Origin: Methylobacterium gossipiicola
Lineage (GTDB): Bacteria > Pseudomonadota > Alphaproteobacteria > Rhizobiales > Beijerinckiaceae
NCBI RefSeq assembly: GCF_900113485.1
Contig: NZ_FOPM01000005.1
Location: 1 to 64,000, forward strand
Reading direction: 5' to 3'
Length of the DNA stretch: 64,000 bases
Both the position numbers and the translations under genes were made by a program. Below the pieces are notes generated by a model, which saw only the letters and a list, made by a program, of their open reading frames with translations, was not told the origin of the DNA and did no database searches. Of the stretch, positions 1 to 9,697 are shown one piece after another. Position 1 is the stretch's first letter; the number at the start of each line of letters is the position of its first letter.

Positions 1-247
1 CGCCGCGCTCCTGCACCAGGCTGAGCAGCCGCTCCCAGACACCGGCCCGGGACCAGCGGATGAAGATCTGGGCGGCCCGCCACCACGGACCCAGTTCCTC
101 CGGGATCGCCCGCCATTTGGCGCCGTTCCGATGCCGCCACAGGATCGCCGAGAGCGTGCGTTGCAGGTCCTGCGGCGGCGTCTTGGCCTTGGGCCGGCAC
201 GCCTCGACCAGAGGCTCCAGTTCAGACCATTGCGCGTCGCTCAGCAT
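1..247 (-). CDS. IS5-family transposase, N-terminal fragment (runs off window)
   Basis: The reverse strand encodes 82 residues starting MLSDAQWSELEPLVEACRP and continuing with an LWRHRNGAKWRAIPEELGPWW segment split here only by description, which is the N-terminal DUF4096-type region of IS5/IS427-group transposases. This region is helical and lies before the DDE catalytic core, which would be to the left of the window, so neither the catalytic residues nor integrity can be judged. Start ATG at 245-247. The gene marks a mobile element next to guaA. I could not recognise its terminal inverted repeat or a target duplication in the 300 bases to the right. Whether the element is whole is unknown. 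Confidence 0.8.
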   Translation of the reverse strand, partial: MLSDAQWSELEPLVEACRPKAKTPPQDLQRTLSAILWRHRNGAKWRAIPEELGPWWRAAQIFIRWSRAGVWERLLSLVQERG

Positions 248-556
248 CGTCCCTCCCGCAATCAGAGAGACGAAAACGCAAAACGCGCCAATCCGTTCAA
301 GCGACGACAGGCCCTAGGCGCTCGGCTGAGAACAGGACGATGAGGGCGCGCTCAATGTGCTTCAGCGGACGGGAGCGATCACTGCGATCGCAGTGAGCCG
401 GGCCGTGTCGACCCCATCGGGAAGTACGCAGACAGTCTGAGCCATGGCCCAAACTCGCAGACCTCACCCAGCCTGTGAATCCTCCGTCCGCGTCACTGCA
501 CTAGCTATCTCGATTATTTATGTCGCGTTGTAGCATGCTGCCGGGCGCCGACCACA
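248..556. other. Non-coding stretch between transposase and guaA
   Basis: About 310 bases with no convincing gene. It should contain the right end of the insertion sequence and the 3' flank of guaA. It holds a perfect 18-base palindrome (379-396) and a comparatively AT-rich patch around 500-535. No tRNA or recognisable terminator was seen. Confidence 0.6.
379..396. repeat. Perfect 18-bp palindrome
   Basis: TCACTGCGATCGCAGTGA reads the same on both strands with no spacer. It lies downstream of guaA and upstream of the transposase start. It could be a dimeric protein site or part of an insertion-sequence end; the central GCGATCGC octamer is itself a common palindrome. Function not assigned. 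Confidence 0.6.
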
Positions 557-2113
557 TCATTCCCACTCGATGGTGCCGGGCGGCTTCGAGGTGATGTCGT
601 AGGTCACGCGGTTGATACCCTTGACCTCATTGATGATGCGGGTCGCGACCCGGCCGAGGAAGGCCATATCGAAGGGGTAGAAATCCGCCGTCATCCCGTC
701 CACCGAGGTGACGGCCCGCAGGGCGCAGACGTGGTCGTAGGTGCGGCCGTCGCCCATCACCCCGACCGTCTTCACCGGCAGGATCACCGCGAAGGCCTGC
801 CAGATGGTATCGTACAGACCCGCCTTGCGGATCTCGTCGAGGTAGATCGCGTCAGCCTTGCGCAGGGCTTCGAGCTTCTCGCCCGTAATGGTGCCGGGGC
901 AGCGGATGGCGAGGCCCGGCCCCGGGAAGGGGTGGCGGCCGACGAAGGCTTCCGGTAGGCCGAGCTCCTCGCCGAGCACCCGGACCTCATCCTTGAACAA
1001 CTCCCGCAGGGGCTCGACGAGCTGCATGTTCATGCGCTCGGGGAGGCCGCCGACATTGTGGTGGCTCTTGATGGTCACCGAGGGGCCACCGGTGAACGAC
1101 ACGCTCTCGATCACGTCCGGGTAAAGGGTACCCTGGGCCAGGAACTTGGCGCCGCCGATCTTCTTCGCCTCCGCGTCGAACACGTCGATGAACAGGCGAC
1201 CGATGGTCTTGCGCTTGATCTCCGGATCGCTGACGCCCTCGAGTTCGCCGAGGAACAGCTCCTGCGCCTGCACGTGCACGAGGGGAATATTGTAGTGGTC
1301 GCGGAACAGGCGCACGACCTCCTCGGCCTCGCCCAGGCGCAAAAGTCCGTGATCGACGAACACGCAGGTGAGCTGATCACCGATGGCTTCATGGATGAGA
1401 ACCGCCGCCACGGAGGAATCGACGCCGCCGGACAGGCCGCAGATCACTTTTTCGGACCCGACCTGCTCGCGGATCTTGGCGATGGCCTCCTCGCGATAGG
1501 CGCCCATGGTCCAGTCCCCGGAGCAGCCGGCGATGTCCCGCACGAAGTTGCGGATGAGGAGGGCGCCGTGGGGGGTATGCGCCACTTCCGGATGGAACTG
1601 GACCGCGTAGTAGTGCCGCGATTCATCGGCAACCGCCGCGAACGGCGCGTTCGGCGACATCGCCACCGTGGTGAAGCCGTCGGGCAGCTTCGTCACCCGG
1701 TCGCCGTGGCTCATCCAGACGGGGTAGTGCTCCCCGACATGCCAGACGCCCTTGAACAGGGGGCAGTCGGACAGGATCTGAATTTCGGCGCGGCCGAACT
1801 CGGCATGGTGTCCGGCCTCGACCTCACCGCCGAGCTGCGCCGCCATGGTCTGCTGGCCGTAGCAGATGCCGAAGACCGGCACGCCCGAATCGAACACGAT
1901 TTGCGGGGTGCGCGGCGAGGCGTCGGTGGTGACCGATTCGGGGCCGCCCGAAAGGATGACACCCTTGGGTCGGCTCTCCGCAAAGGCTTCGGCCGCCTTC
2001 GTGAACGGCACGATTTCGCAATACACGCCCTCCTCGCGGACGCGCCGCGCGATGAGCTGCGTCACCTGCGAGCCGAAATCGACGATGAGGATCTTGTCGT
2101 GGTCGGTATTCAT
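557..2113 (-). CDS. guaA: GMP synthase (glutamine-hydrolysing)
   Basis: Converts XMP to GMP using glutamine and ATP in the cytoplasm, the last step of guanine nucleotide synthesis. The 518-residue protein has an N-terminal class I glutamine amidotransferase with nucleophile Cys84 in FGICYGQQ and the His174/Glu176 pair in FHPEV. An ATP-pyrophosphatase domain follows with the P-loop SGGVDSS at 228-234, then the C-terminal dimerisation domain ending in GTIEWE. Length matches the family (525 in E. coli). I start at the ATG at 2111-2113 ([16 protein letters not shown]); an in-frame ATG 12 codons upstream gives a non-conserved leader. It lies downstream of rsmB on the same strand, with guaB 2.7 kb away. 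Confidence 0.97.
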   Translation of the reverse strand: MNTDHDKILIVDFGSQVTQLIARRVREEGVYCEIVPFTKAAEAFAESRPKGVILSGGPESVTTDASPRTPQIVFDSGVPVFGICYGQQTMAAQLGGEVEAGHHAEFGRAEIQILSDCPLFKGVWHVGEHYPVWMSHGDRVTKLPDGFTTVAMSPNAPFAAVADESRHYYAVQFHPEVAHTPHGALLIRNFVRDIAGCSGDWTMGAYREEAIAKIREQVGSEKVICGLSGGVDSSVAAVLIHEAIGDQLTCVFVDHGLLRLGEAEEVVRLFRDHYNIPLVHVQAQELFLGELEGVSDPEIKRKTIGRLFIDVFDAEAKKIGGAKFLAQGTLYPDVIESVSFTGGPSVTIKSHHNVGGLPERMNMQLVEPLRELFKDEVRVLGEELGLPEAFVGRHPFPGPGLAIRCPGTITGEKLEALRKADAIYLDEIRKAGLYDTIWQAFAVILPVKTVGVMGDGRTYDHVCALRAVTSVDGMTADFYPFDMAFLGRVATRIINEVKGINRVTYDITSKPPGTIEWE

Positions 2114-2196
2114 GGAACCGGAGTTAGACGAGGCGTCGGCGCGGTGCAACGGAGAGGTCGCCCTCCGGCCCGCGATGGGCTGGGGATGCGCTCCCC

Positions 2197-3498
2197 TCAG
2201 GCCCGGCGCTCCAGGGTGGCGACGTAGAACCCGTCCGTTCCGGTCAGGGCCGGACTCATCTGCAGGCCATGGTCGGTGAAGCGGAGGAAGGGCGCGAGAT
2301 CGGATTTCGTCGCCCTGACCACTTCGGCGGCTGGTAGGACCTGGAAAGCCGCGCCCGTGCGGGCAAGAAAGCCCGCCACCGCCGCGTCGTTCTCGTCGGG
2401 CAACAGCGAGCAGGTGATGTAGGTGATGCGCCCGCCCGGCCGGACGAGGAGCCCGGCCCGGTCGAGGACCGCCGCTTGCTCATTGACGCGGGCGGCCAGC
2501 GCCCCCGGGCGCATCCGCCACTTGGCGTCGGGATTGCGCCGCCAGGTACCGGCTCCGGTGCAGGGCGCATCCACGAGGACCCGGTCGACGGTGCCGTCGA
2601 GGTCGCCGAGGACGTCCGCGCGCGCCCGGCCGCCGCGCGGCGTGCGAACTTCCGCCTTTGCCCCGGCCCGGCGCAGGCGCTCGTGGATGGGGGCGAGGCG
2701 ACGCGGATCGTCGTCGCTGGCGATCAGGCGACCGTCATTGGCCATCATCGCCGCGAGACTTAAGGTTTTGCCGCCGCCGCCGGCGCAGAGGTCGACGATG
2801 GTCTCACCGGGCCGCGCACCGGAGAGGAGGCTCGCAAGCTGCGAGCCCTCGTCCTGAATCTCGTACCAACCATCCAGGAATTCGGGCTCGACGTGGAGGG
2901 CCGGGCCACGTCCGTCCTCGCCGATGGGGATGCGCAGGCCGTTGGGGGCATGCGGCGTCGCCACGGGGGCGAGGTGGGTCAGGCCCCCCATGGCCACCTC
3001 GCGACTATGCTTGAGGGTGTTGATGCGGATATCGAGGGGCGCCCGACGCGCCAAGGCGCGCGTTTCGTCGAGGAGGGCGGCACCGAACGTCTTCTCGAGG
3101 GCGGGCAGGACCCATTCGGGGACGTCGCCGGCGACATGGTCGGGGGCATCCGTGAGGGTGATGTCCGTGAGGCGGCCGCGCTCGTGATCGGACAGGGGCT
3201 CAGGCGCGAAGCGTTCGCCGGAGAACAGGCCGGCGATGGTTGGGGCGGCGACACCGTATTGCAGACGCAACATGCCGGCCACCAGGGCGCGCGGGGCGTC
3301 GTCATCCATGATCCAGGCGGCCGAGGCACGGCGGCGCAGGGCGTCATAGACGAGGCTGGCGATGGCGGCGCGGTCGCCGGAGCCGGCGAAGCGGTGGGCG
3401 AGGCCCCAATCCTTCAGGGCATCGGCGGCGGGACGGCGGCGCGCGGCGATGTCGGCGAGGACTTCGATGGCGGCGGAGAGGCGGGCGGGGGGCGTCAG
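2197..3498 (-). CDS. rsmB: RsmB/NOP-family 16S rRNA (cytosine-5) methyltransferase, probable CTG start
   Basis: SAM-dependent m5C RNA methyltransferase. The catalytic core shows the two cysteine motifs of the family, [10 protein letters not shown] and [12 protein letters not shown], and a SAM loop [11 protein letters not shown]. The first ATG (3307-3309) would remove most of the NusB-like N-terminal domain. Translation upstream of it continues with a conserved RsmB N-terminus ([18 protein letters not shown], then [21 protein letters not shown]) for 63 codons with no in-frame ATG, GTG or TTG before a stop at 3568-3570. The CTG at 3496-3498 has a GAAGGA ribosome site 8 bases upstream, so I infer a CTG start giving 433 residues, the normal length. 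It is followed by guaA 83 bases downstream. Family assignment is firm; exact rRNA position and start are inferred. Confidence 0.85.
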   Translation of the reverse strand: MTPPARLSAAIEVLADIAARRRPAADALKDWGLAHRFAGSGDRAAIASLVYDALRRRASAAWIMDDDAPRALVAGMLRLQYGVAAPTIAGLFSGERFAPEPLSDHERGRLTDITLTDAPDHVAGDVPEWVLPALEKTFGAALLDETRALARRAPLDIRINTLKHSREVAMGGLTHLAPVATPHAPNGLRIPIGEDGRGPALHVEPEFLDGWYEIQDEGSQLASLLSGARPGETIVDLCAGGGGKTLSLAAMMANDGRLIASDDDPRRLAPIHERLRRAGAKAEVRTPRGGRARADVLGDLDGTVDRVLVDAPCTGAGTWRRNPDAKWRMRPGALAARVNEQAAVLDRAGLLVRPGGRITYITCSLLPDENDAAVAGFLARTGAAFQVLPAAEVVRATKSDLAPFLRFTDHGLQMSPALTGTDGFYVATLERRA

Positions 3499-3625
3499 GG
3501 TGAAATTCCTTCGGGTTGCGGCGACGCCGCGATACGGCCACGCTTGTGACGAGGCTGGGTCACATTTTCAGATCAGACCGGGAGTGGGGCCGCCTCGTCC
3601 GGCGCCCGGAGCTTTAGAGAACCCC

Positions 3626-3790
3626 ATGCCCCCCGTCATCCATCTCGGCCTCGCCGGCCTCGTGATGCTCTTCGTCGCCGCCTGCGCGACGGCCCCGGCG
3701 GCCACCGATCCGACCCCGCCACCGCGCCGGCCCGATGCCAAGACGCAGCTCGAATACGGCAATCCGCCCCCGCCCGGCCCGCGCTACTAA
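3626..3790 (+). CDS. Small putative lipoprotein (54 aa)
   Basis: A 54-residue protein with a hydrophobic leader and a lipobox-like FVAAC ending at Cys20, followed by a short proline-rich tail (TDPTPPPRRPDAK, ending PPPPGPRY). This is the layout of a lipoprotein whose mature part is only about 35 residues, anchored in the inner or outer membrane. ATG at 3626. A repeat of two hairpins follows its stop immediately. No family is recognised. Small Pro-rich lipoproteins of this kind are usually annotated hypothetical. The signal sequence makes a real gene likely. Confidence 0.6.
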   Translation: MPPVIHLGLAGLVMLFVAACATAPAATDPTPPPRRPDAKTQLEYGNPPPPGPRY

Positions 3791-3800
3791 TATCGGGTTC

Positions 3801-3840
3801 AAAGGGCTAAGCCCTTTGCGGGTCCAGGGCAGAGCCCTGG
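3801..3840. repeat. REP-like double hairpin between convergent genes
   Basis: Two perfect 7-bp stems with 3-base loops lie in tandem: AAAGGGC-TAA-GCCCTTT (3801-3817) and CCAGGGC-AGA-GCCCTGG (3824-3840). Position between convergent genes suggests a repetitive extragenic palindrome that may also stop transcription from both sides. A related GGGC/GCCC hairpin occurs at 44879-44894. Confidence 0.65.
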
Positions 3841-3860
3841 CGGCTCTTCGCTGGGCCGTG

Positions 3861-4796
3861 CTACGCGTCTTCGCGGGCGCGGCGGGCCTCATAGGCTTTC
3901 AGATGCGTGTAGACGCGGTCGAGCAGCGGATGCCCGACCGTGTCGGGCGCGCGGGCGATGAGATCGCCGATGATCTGGTCGGCCTCGATCCGTGCCTTGT
4001 TCTCGATGTCGCGCAGCATCGAGGCGGTGAAGCCTGAGCCCTCCGCCGTGAGGGTGGCGCGGGTGCGGCCCAAGAATTTTTCTCTGGGAGCGTGGCCGGA
4101 GGCTTCCGCGATGCTCCGGCATTCCTCCAGCAGGGCCTCGATGAAGGCCCGGCCGCCTGGGGCCGCGACGATATCGCCGATGGTCGCCCGCATGAGGCAG
4201 GTGGAACCGGCGAGCGTCGCCAGGAACGTCCACTTCTCCCACATTTCCAGCAGCATGGTGCGGCTGAGGCGCGGCTCGAAGGTGGCGCCCTGCATCAGGG
4301 CATCGATGGCCTCGATGCGCGGCGACAGGCTGCCGTCACGCTCGCCGTAGGTGAGGGTGTGGAGGTCGTTCATCTGGTGGACGGTGCCGTCGGCCCCCAG
4401 CGTCGCCGCGATGGCGCAGGTGCCGCCGAGCACCCGCTCCGCTCCGAACCGGTCGTCGAGGGCATCGAGGTGGCGCAGGCCGTTGAGGACGGGCAGGATC
4501 GCGGTGTCGGGTCCGACCGCCGGGGCGACATCGTTCAAGGCCGCGTCGAGGTCGTAGGCCTTGCAGCTCAGGAACACGAGGTCGAAGGCCCCGGCCTCCG
4601 GCAGGGCTGCGGCCGTCACGGTCTTGGGCGCCGGGATGGTCAAGTCGCCATGCGGGCTCTTCACCCGGAGGCCCGAGGCGGCAAGCTTTTCGGCGCGGGC
4701 CGGGCGCACGAGGAAGGTCACGTCCCGCCCGATCTCGGCGAGACGCGCTCCGAAATACCCTCCGGTGGCTCCGGCACCGACGACGAGCACGCGCAT
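3861..4796 (-). CDS. panE: 2-dehydropantoate 2-reductase (ketopantoate reductase family)
   Basis: NADPH-dependent reduction of ketopantoate to pantoate for coenzyme A synthesis. The 311-residue protein opens MRVLVVGAGATGGYFGARL, with the dinucleotide loop GAGATG at residues 7-12. An FLSCKAYDLD segment and a PVLNGLRHLD segment follow in the Rossmann domain, then the helical C-terminal domain with EKWTFLATLAGSTCLMR. ATG at 4794-4796. It lies 29 bases downstream of guaB on the same strand. Relatives of this family act on other 2-ketoacids and many genomes carry several copies, so the exact substrate is not certain. Confidence 0.85.
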   Translation of the reverse strand: MRVLVVGAGATGGYFGARLAEIGRDVTFLVRPARAEKLAASGLRVKSPHGDLTIPAPKTVTAAALPEAGAFDLVFLSCKAYDLDAALNDVAPAVGPDTAILPVLNGLRHLDALDDRFGAERVLGGTCAIAATLGADGTVHQMNDLHTLTYGERDGSLSPRIEAIDALMQGATFEPRLSRTMLLEMWEKWTFLATLAGSTCLMRATIGDIVAAPGGRAFIEALLEECRSIAEASGHAPREKFLGRTRATLTAEGSGFTASMLRDIENKARIEADQIIGDLIARAPDTVGHPLLDRVYTHLKAYEARRAREDA

Positions 4797-4825
4797 GGGA
4801 CTGCTCCTGTTCCGGACTTTGAGTG

Positions 4826-6466
<1,641 letters not shown>

Positions 6467-7351
6467 TCAGTTGACCGGGGCGGTCGGCCCCTTGTCGGTG
6501 TATTCCGGCGGCAGGCCAATGTAGTCGGCGGCGATGCCGTCGAGGCCCGGGGCGCGGCCGAACGCCTCGCAATCGGGATCGAGGGGTGCTTCGCCGAGCG
6601 TCGTGACGCGGATGCGGTCGTAGCTCGGGATCGCCAGGGGCGCCTTGAACGGATCGACGCCGGTCACGAGGTAGCCGCCCCAATCCTGGCCGAAATCGCC
6701 GGCGAGGTCGTAGGCGTCGGAGATGGGCGAGAAGCGCGGCTGGCTCGTGAACGAGTTGGCGGCTCCGCCCCACACCATGGCGGCGCGCTGCTCGTTGCGT
6801 CCGTCGAGGGCCTCGGCCTCGATGGTGAGGCTGCCGAGGCCGATGGGCAGGCGGGGAATCGGAACGCGGCCGATGGAGGTGGCAAAGCCCACGCCCGCCT
6901 GCGACGCGATGCTGACGCCCGCCGAAGTGGCGATGGTGGTGCCGGCACCGACGAGACCCGTGAGTTCGATGCGGGTCACGGCGGCCCGCACGGTGAGATC
7001 CGCCTTGCGGCCCGAAACCACGTCGTAGCGCAGGGACAGCTCGTAACAGAGTGCGCGGTCGGCGGCGTTGGCGACGAGGCGGCGCTCGACGGGGGTCAGG
7101 CCCGGACCCGACACGGCCTCGGAGAACGCCGTCGGCACGATCCGCACCGTGCGGGCGCGGGCCATGGCGGCGCGATCCATGTACATTTTCGCCCGGGTCG
7201 CGACCTCGTCGCTGCTGACGAGGCGGTCGTAACGGCTCAGGGAACCGGTGTCGTTGAGAAGGACCGTGCCGCAGCCGGACATGGCCAGAAGCAGGGCCAG
7301 ACCGGCGCTCATGCCCGGCACCCGGAGACGACGTTTGAAGCGCGAGGGCAT
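6467..7351 (-). CDS. DUF3313-type lipoprotein
   Basis: A 294-residue exported protein with a basic start (MPSRFKRRLR), a hydrophobic segment and a lipobox LLAMSGC giving Cys27 as the lipidated residue. The mature part includes YDRLVSSDEVATRAKMYMD and a glycine/alanine/serine-rich stretch GAGTTIATSAGVSIASQ. This fits the DUF3313 family of predicted outer-membrane lipoproteins of unknown function. I chose the ATG at 7349-7351 because the signal peptide follows directly. No operon partner is evident: guaB ends the previous unit and the next gene is divergent. Role unknown. Confidence 0.75.
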   Translation of the reverse strand: MPSRFKRRLRVPGMSAGLALLLAMSGCGTVLLNDTGSLSRYDRLVSSDEVATRAKMYMDRAAMARARTVRIVPTAFSEAVSGPGLTPVERRLVANAADRALCYELSLRYDVVSGRKADLTVRAAVTRIELTGLVGAGTTIATSAGVSIASQAGVGFATSIGRVPIPRLPIGLGSLTIEAEALDGRNEQRAAMVWGGAANSFTSQPRFSPISDAYDLAGDFGQDWGGYLVTGVDPFKAPLAIPSYDRIRVTTLGEAPLDPDCEAFGRAPGLDGIAADYIGLPPEYTDKGPTAPVN

Positions 7352-7662
7352 CCAGGAACCTTGACCGAAGGACGAAAGGGACGGCTCTTGCGAACGTTCG
7401 GGACTGTCTGTCCGCGACCGGCGCAAACCCGTCCATGCTGGGCGACAGCTTAGCGGGGCCGGCGACCCGGGGGAAAGGTCTTCGGCCCGCCACCGGCCCG
7501 GTGGCGCCGGCCTGTGGCGCAAGCGCCACGCCGGGTTTACGCGTTTGGCCGCCCCGATTTCATCCATGATGCAGCAATAAGTGCTGCTCTTTCGCGCTGT
7601 AACGCGACTTTTCCAGCGCCGATACGCAACCCGTACGCGCCCAGAAGACTTCTTGCCCTCCG
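7352..7662. other. Divergent intergenic region (lipoprotein / MFS exporter)
   Basis: About 310 bases between divergent starts, expected to hold both promoters. It contains a 15-base CCACCGG/CCGGTGG palindrome (7490-7504) and a tight hairpin GTGGCGC-AA-GCGCCAC (7514-7529). No regulator gene lies next to it. No clear -35/-10 pair was recognised. Confidence 0.5.
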
Positions 7663-9078
7663 ATGCGCCCGTCTCAGATCGTCCCCCTCGTCGTCGCCAC
7701 GGCCCTGTTCATGGAGAACACCGACGCGACGGTGATCGCCACGGCCTTGCCCGCCATCGCCCGAAGCCTGAACGAGGATCCCATTGCCCTCAAGCTCGCC
7801 CTGACGGCCTACCTCGTCAGCCTCGCGATCTTCATTCCCATCAGCGGCTGGGCCGCCGACCGCTACGGCGCCCGCACGGTATTTCGGGCGGCCCTCGGGG
7901 TGTTCATGGCCGGCTCCCTGGCCTGCGCCGCCTCGAGTTCCCTTGCGGGCTTCGTCGCGGCCCGCTTCCTCCAGGGCATCGGTGGCGCCATGATGGTGCC
8001 GGTCGGCCGTCTCGTGATCCTGCGCAGCGTGCCGAAAAACGAACTCGTCAGCGCGCTCGCCTACCTCACAATTCCCGCCCTCATTGGGCCGATCATGGGG
8101 CCGCCGCTGGGCGGGTTCATCACCACGGCGTTCGACTGGCGCTGGATCTTCCTCATCAACATCCCCATCGGGATCGCCGGGATCGGACTCGCAACCGTCT
8201 TCTTCGAGAATGTCCGCGAACCGGCGCGGCCGCCCCTCGACATCGTCGGGTTCCTTCTTTCCGGTCTCGGCCTCGCGATTCTGATGCTCGGCCTTGCCTC
8301 GACGGGCCGGCACCTCCTGCCGGAGGGCGTGTCGTGGGGATGCCTCGCCGCCGGGATCGTGCTCCTGGCGCTGTACCTCCGCCATTCGCGCCGGGTGGCG
8401 CATCCGGTGATCCGGCTCGATCTCCTGCGCTATCCGACGTTCCGCGCGGCGGTGACGGGCGGCAGCCTGTTTCGCATCGGCACGGGGGCGATTCCATTTC
8501 TGCTACCCCTGATGCTGCAGATCGGGTTCGGCCTCGATCCCCTGCAATCGGGGCTGCTGACCTTCGCGGCGGCGGCCGGCGCCCTCCTGATCAAGCTGGT
8601 CGGTCCACGTATCCTGCGGACCTACGGCTTCCGGCCGGTGATGCTCGTCAACGCCGTCGTCGCGTCGGGCTTCCTCGCGGTGAACGGGTTGTTCACGGCG
8701 CAGACGCCGCACCCGGTCATGGTCTGTATCCTGCTGGTGGGCGGCTGTGTGCGGTCGCTGCAATTCACCTGCGTCAACGCCATTGCGTATGCCGACCTCG
8801 ACGCCAAGGACATGAGCGCGGGAACGAGCCTCGCCAGCGTCGCTCAGCAATTGTCGCTCAGCCTCGGCGTCTCGTTCGGGGCGCTGGCCCTCGAGGGGGC
8901 GGCCGGCTGGCACGGCCGCACCGAAATCCGGGCGGAGGATTTTCCGTTCGCCTTCTACGCCGTGGCGGCGATCTCGGTCCTGTCGGTGTTCGCCTTCCGC
9001 CGCCTCGCGCCGGATGCCGGCGCCGAGGTGTCCGGTCAGCGCCGGCGCGAGGCGGCGCCGGGCCGGGTCGTTCCGTAG
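7663..9078 (+). CDS. MFS transporter, DHA2 (EmrB/QacA-like) type
   Basis: A 471-residue inner-membrane proton antiporter of the major facilitator superfamily, of the drug-export class. The first helix carries FMENTDATVIATALPAIA, the motif D1 signature of DHA transporters with a membrane Asp. It is followed by the loop motif A GWAADRYGARTVF and motif C-like GPIMGPPLGGFI. Length and pattern fit a 14-helix DHA2 protein. ATG at 7663; the upstream ribosome site is weak. It stands alone, with no HlyD-type adaptor next to it, so it probably exports across the inner membrane only. Substrate unknown. Confidence 0.85.
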   Translation: MRPSQIVPLVVATALFMENTDATVIATALPAIARSLNEDPIALKLALTAYLVSLAIFIPISGWAADRYGARTVFRAALGVFMAGSLACAASSSLAGFVAARFLQGIGGAMMVPVGRLVILRSVPKNELVSALAYLTIPALIGPIMGPPLGGFITTAFDWRWIFLINIPIGIAGIGLATVFFENVREPARPPLDIVGFLLSGLGLAILMLGLASTGRHLLPEGVSWGCLAAGIVLLALYLRHSRRVAHPVIRLDLLRYPTFRAAVTGGSLFRIGTGAIPFLLPLMLQIGFGLDPLQSGLLTFAAAAGALLIKLVGPRILRTYGFRPVMLVNAVVASGFLAVNGLFTAQTPHPVMVCILLVGGCVRSLQFTCVNAIAYADLDAKDMSAGTSLASVAQQLSLSLGVSFGALALEGAAGWHGRTEIRAEDFPFAFYAVAAISVLSVFAFRRLAPDAGAEVSGQRRREAAPGRVVP

Positions 9079-9079
9079 G

Positions 9080-9628
9080 TCAGGCGGCTGTGCGCGCCGG
9101 CGCGCGCGTGGACGGGCGCTTTGGCCGGGGGGCCTTCGCGGCCGCGGCTTTGGGCGCGGCGGCAGCTTTGGGCGCGGCGGACTTGGGCTGAGCCGGGCGG
9201 GCCGGGGCCTGGAAGAGACGGCTCGCCCGCCAGCCCTGCCAGCTCCAGGCGCCGGGACCCGTCAGGGCGTAGATGAGGAAGCCTCCGGCGAGGCCCAGAT
9301 CCGCGAGCATCAGGGTACGCTCCGCGATGGCCGCCGGGCCGGAGAACAGCCAGAACGGATGCAGCAGCACCGCCATGGCCAAGGCGAAGGCCGCGAGCGC
9401 GCCGCCCGTGGCGCGCGGCAGCACTCCGACGACGAGGGCGAGGGGGCCGAATACCTGCACGACGACGGCGAACGTCGCCACGAGGTTGGGGGAGGGCAGG
9501 CCGGTGCCGGCCAACGTCAGGGCGAAGCCCGCGACGTTCAGGGCCCGGGCGATTCCCGTCGGCAACAGGGCGGCGGCGAGGAGCAGCCGCGCGAGGAGAA
9601 GCGTTCCGTCATGGATACGGCCGGGCAC
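9080..9628 (-). CDS. DoxX-family membrane protein with Ala/Lys/Pro tail
   Basis: A 182-residue protein whose first 130 residues contain about four hydrophobic helices (LLLARLLLAAALLPTGIARAL, split: ARLLLAAALLPTG; FAVVVQVFGPLALVVGVL; LAAFALAMAVLLHP; LGLAGGFLIYAL), the pattern of DoxX/SURF4-like proteins. The last 45 residues are a low-complexity tail of Ala, Pro, Lys and Arg resembling histone H1 tails. The start is GTG at 9626-9628. The stop lies 1 base from the end of the convergent MFS gene. Members of the family are proposed to act in membrane redox or sulfur metabolism; nothing here shows the role. The tail is not part of the usual domain. Confidence 0.75.
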   Translation of the reverse strand: MPGRIHDGTLLLARLLLAAALLPTGIARALNVAGFALTLAGTGLPSPNLVATFAVVVQVFGPLALVVGVLPRATGGALAAFALAMAVLLHPFWLFSGPAAIAERTLMLADLGLAGGFLIYALTGPGAWSWQGWRASRLFQAPARPAQPKSAAPKAAAAPKAAAAKAPRPKRPSTRAPARTAA

Positions 9629-9697
9629 GTCGGGGGCTCCGTCTGTTCGATTGAGAACAAACCATGACCCCGAGGGTTTGAAGACGAGGTTAAGCCC

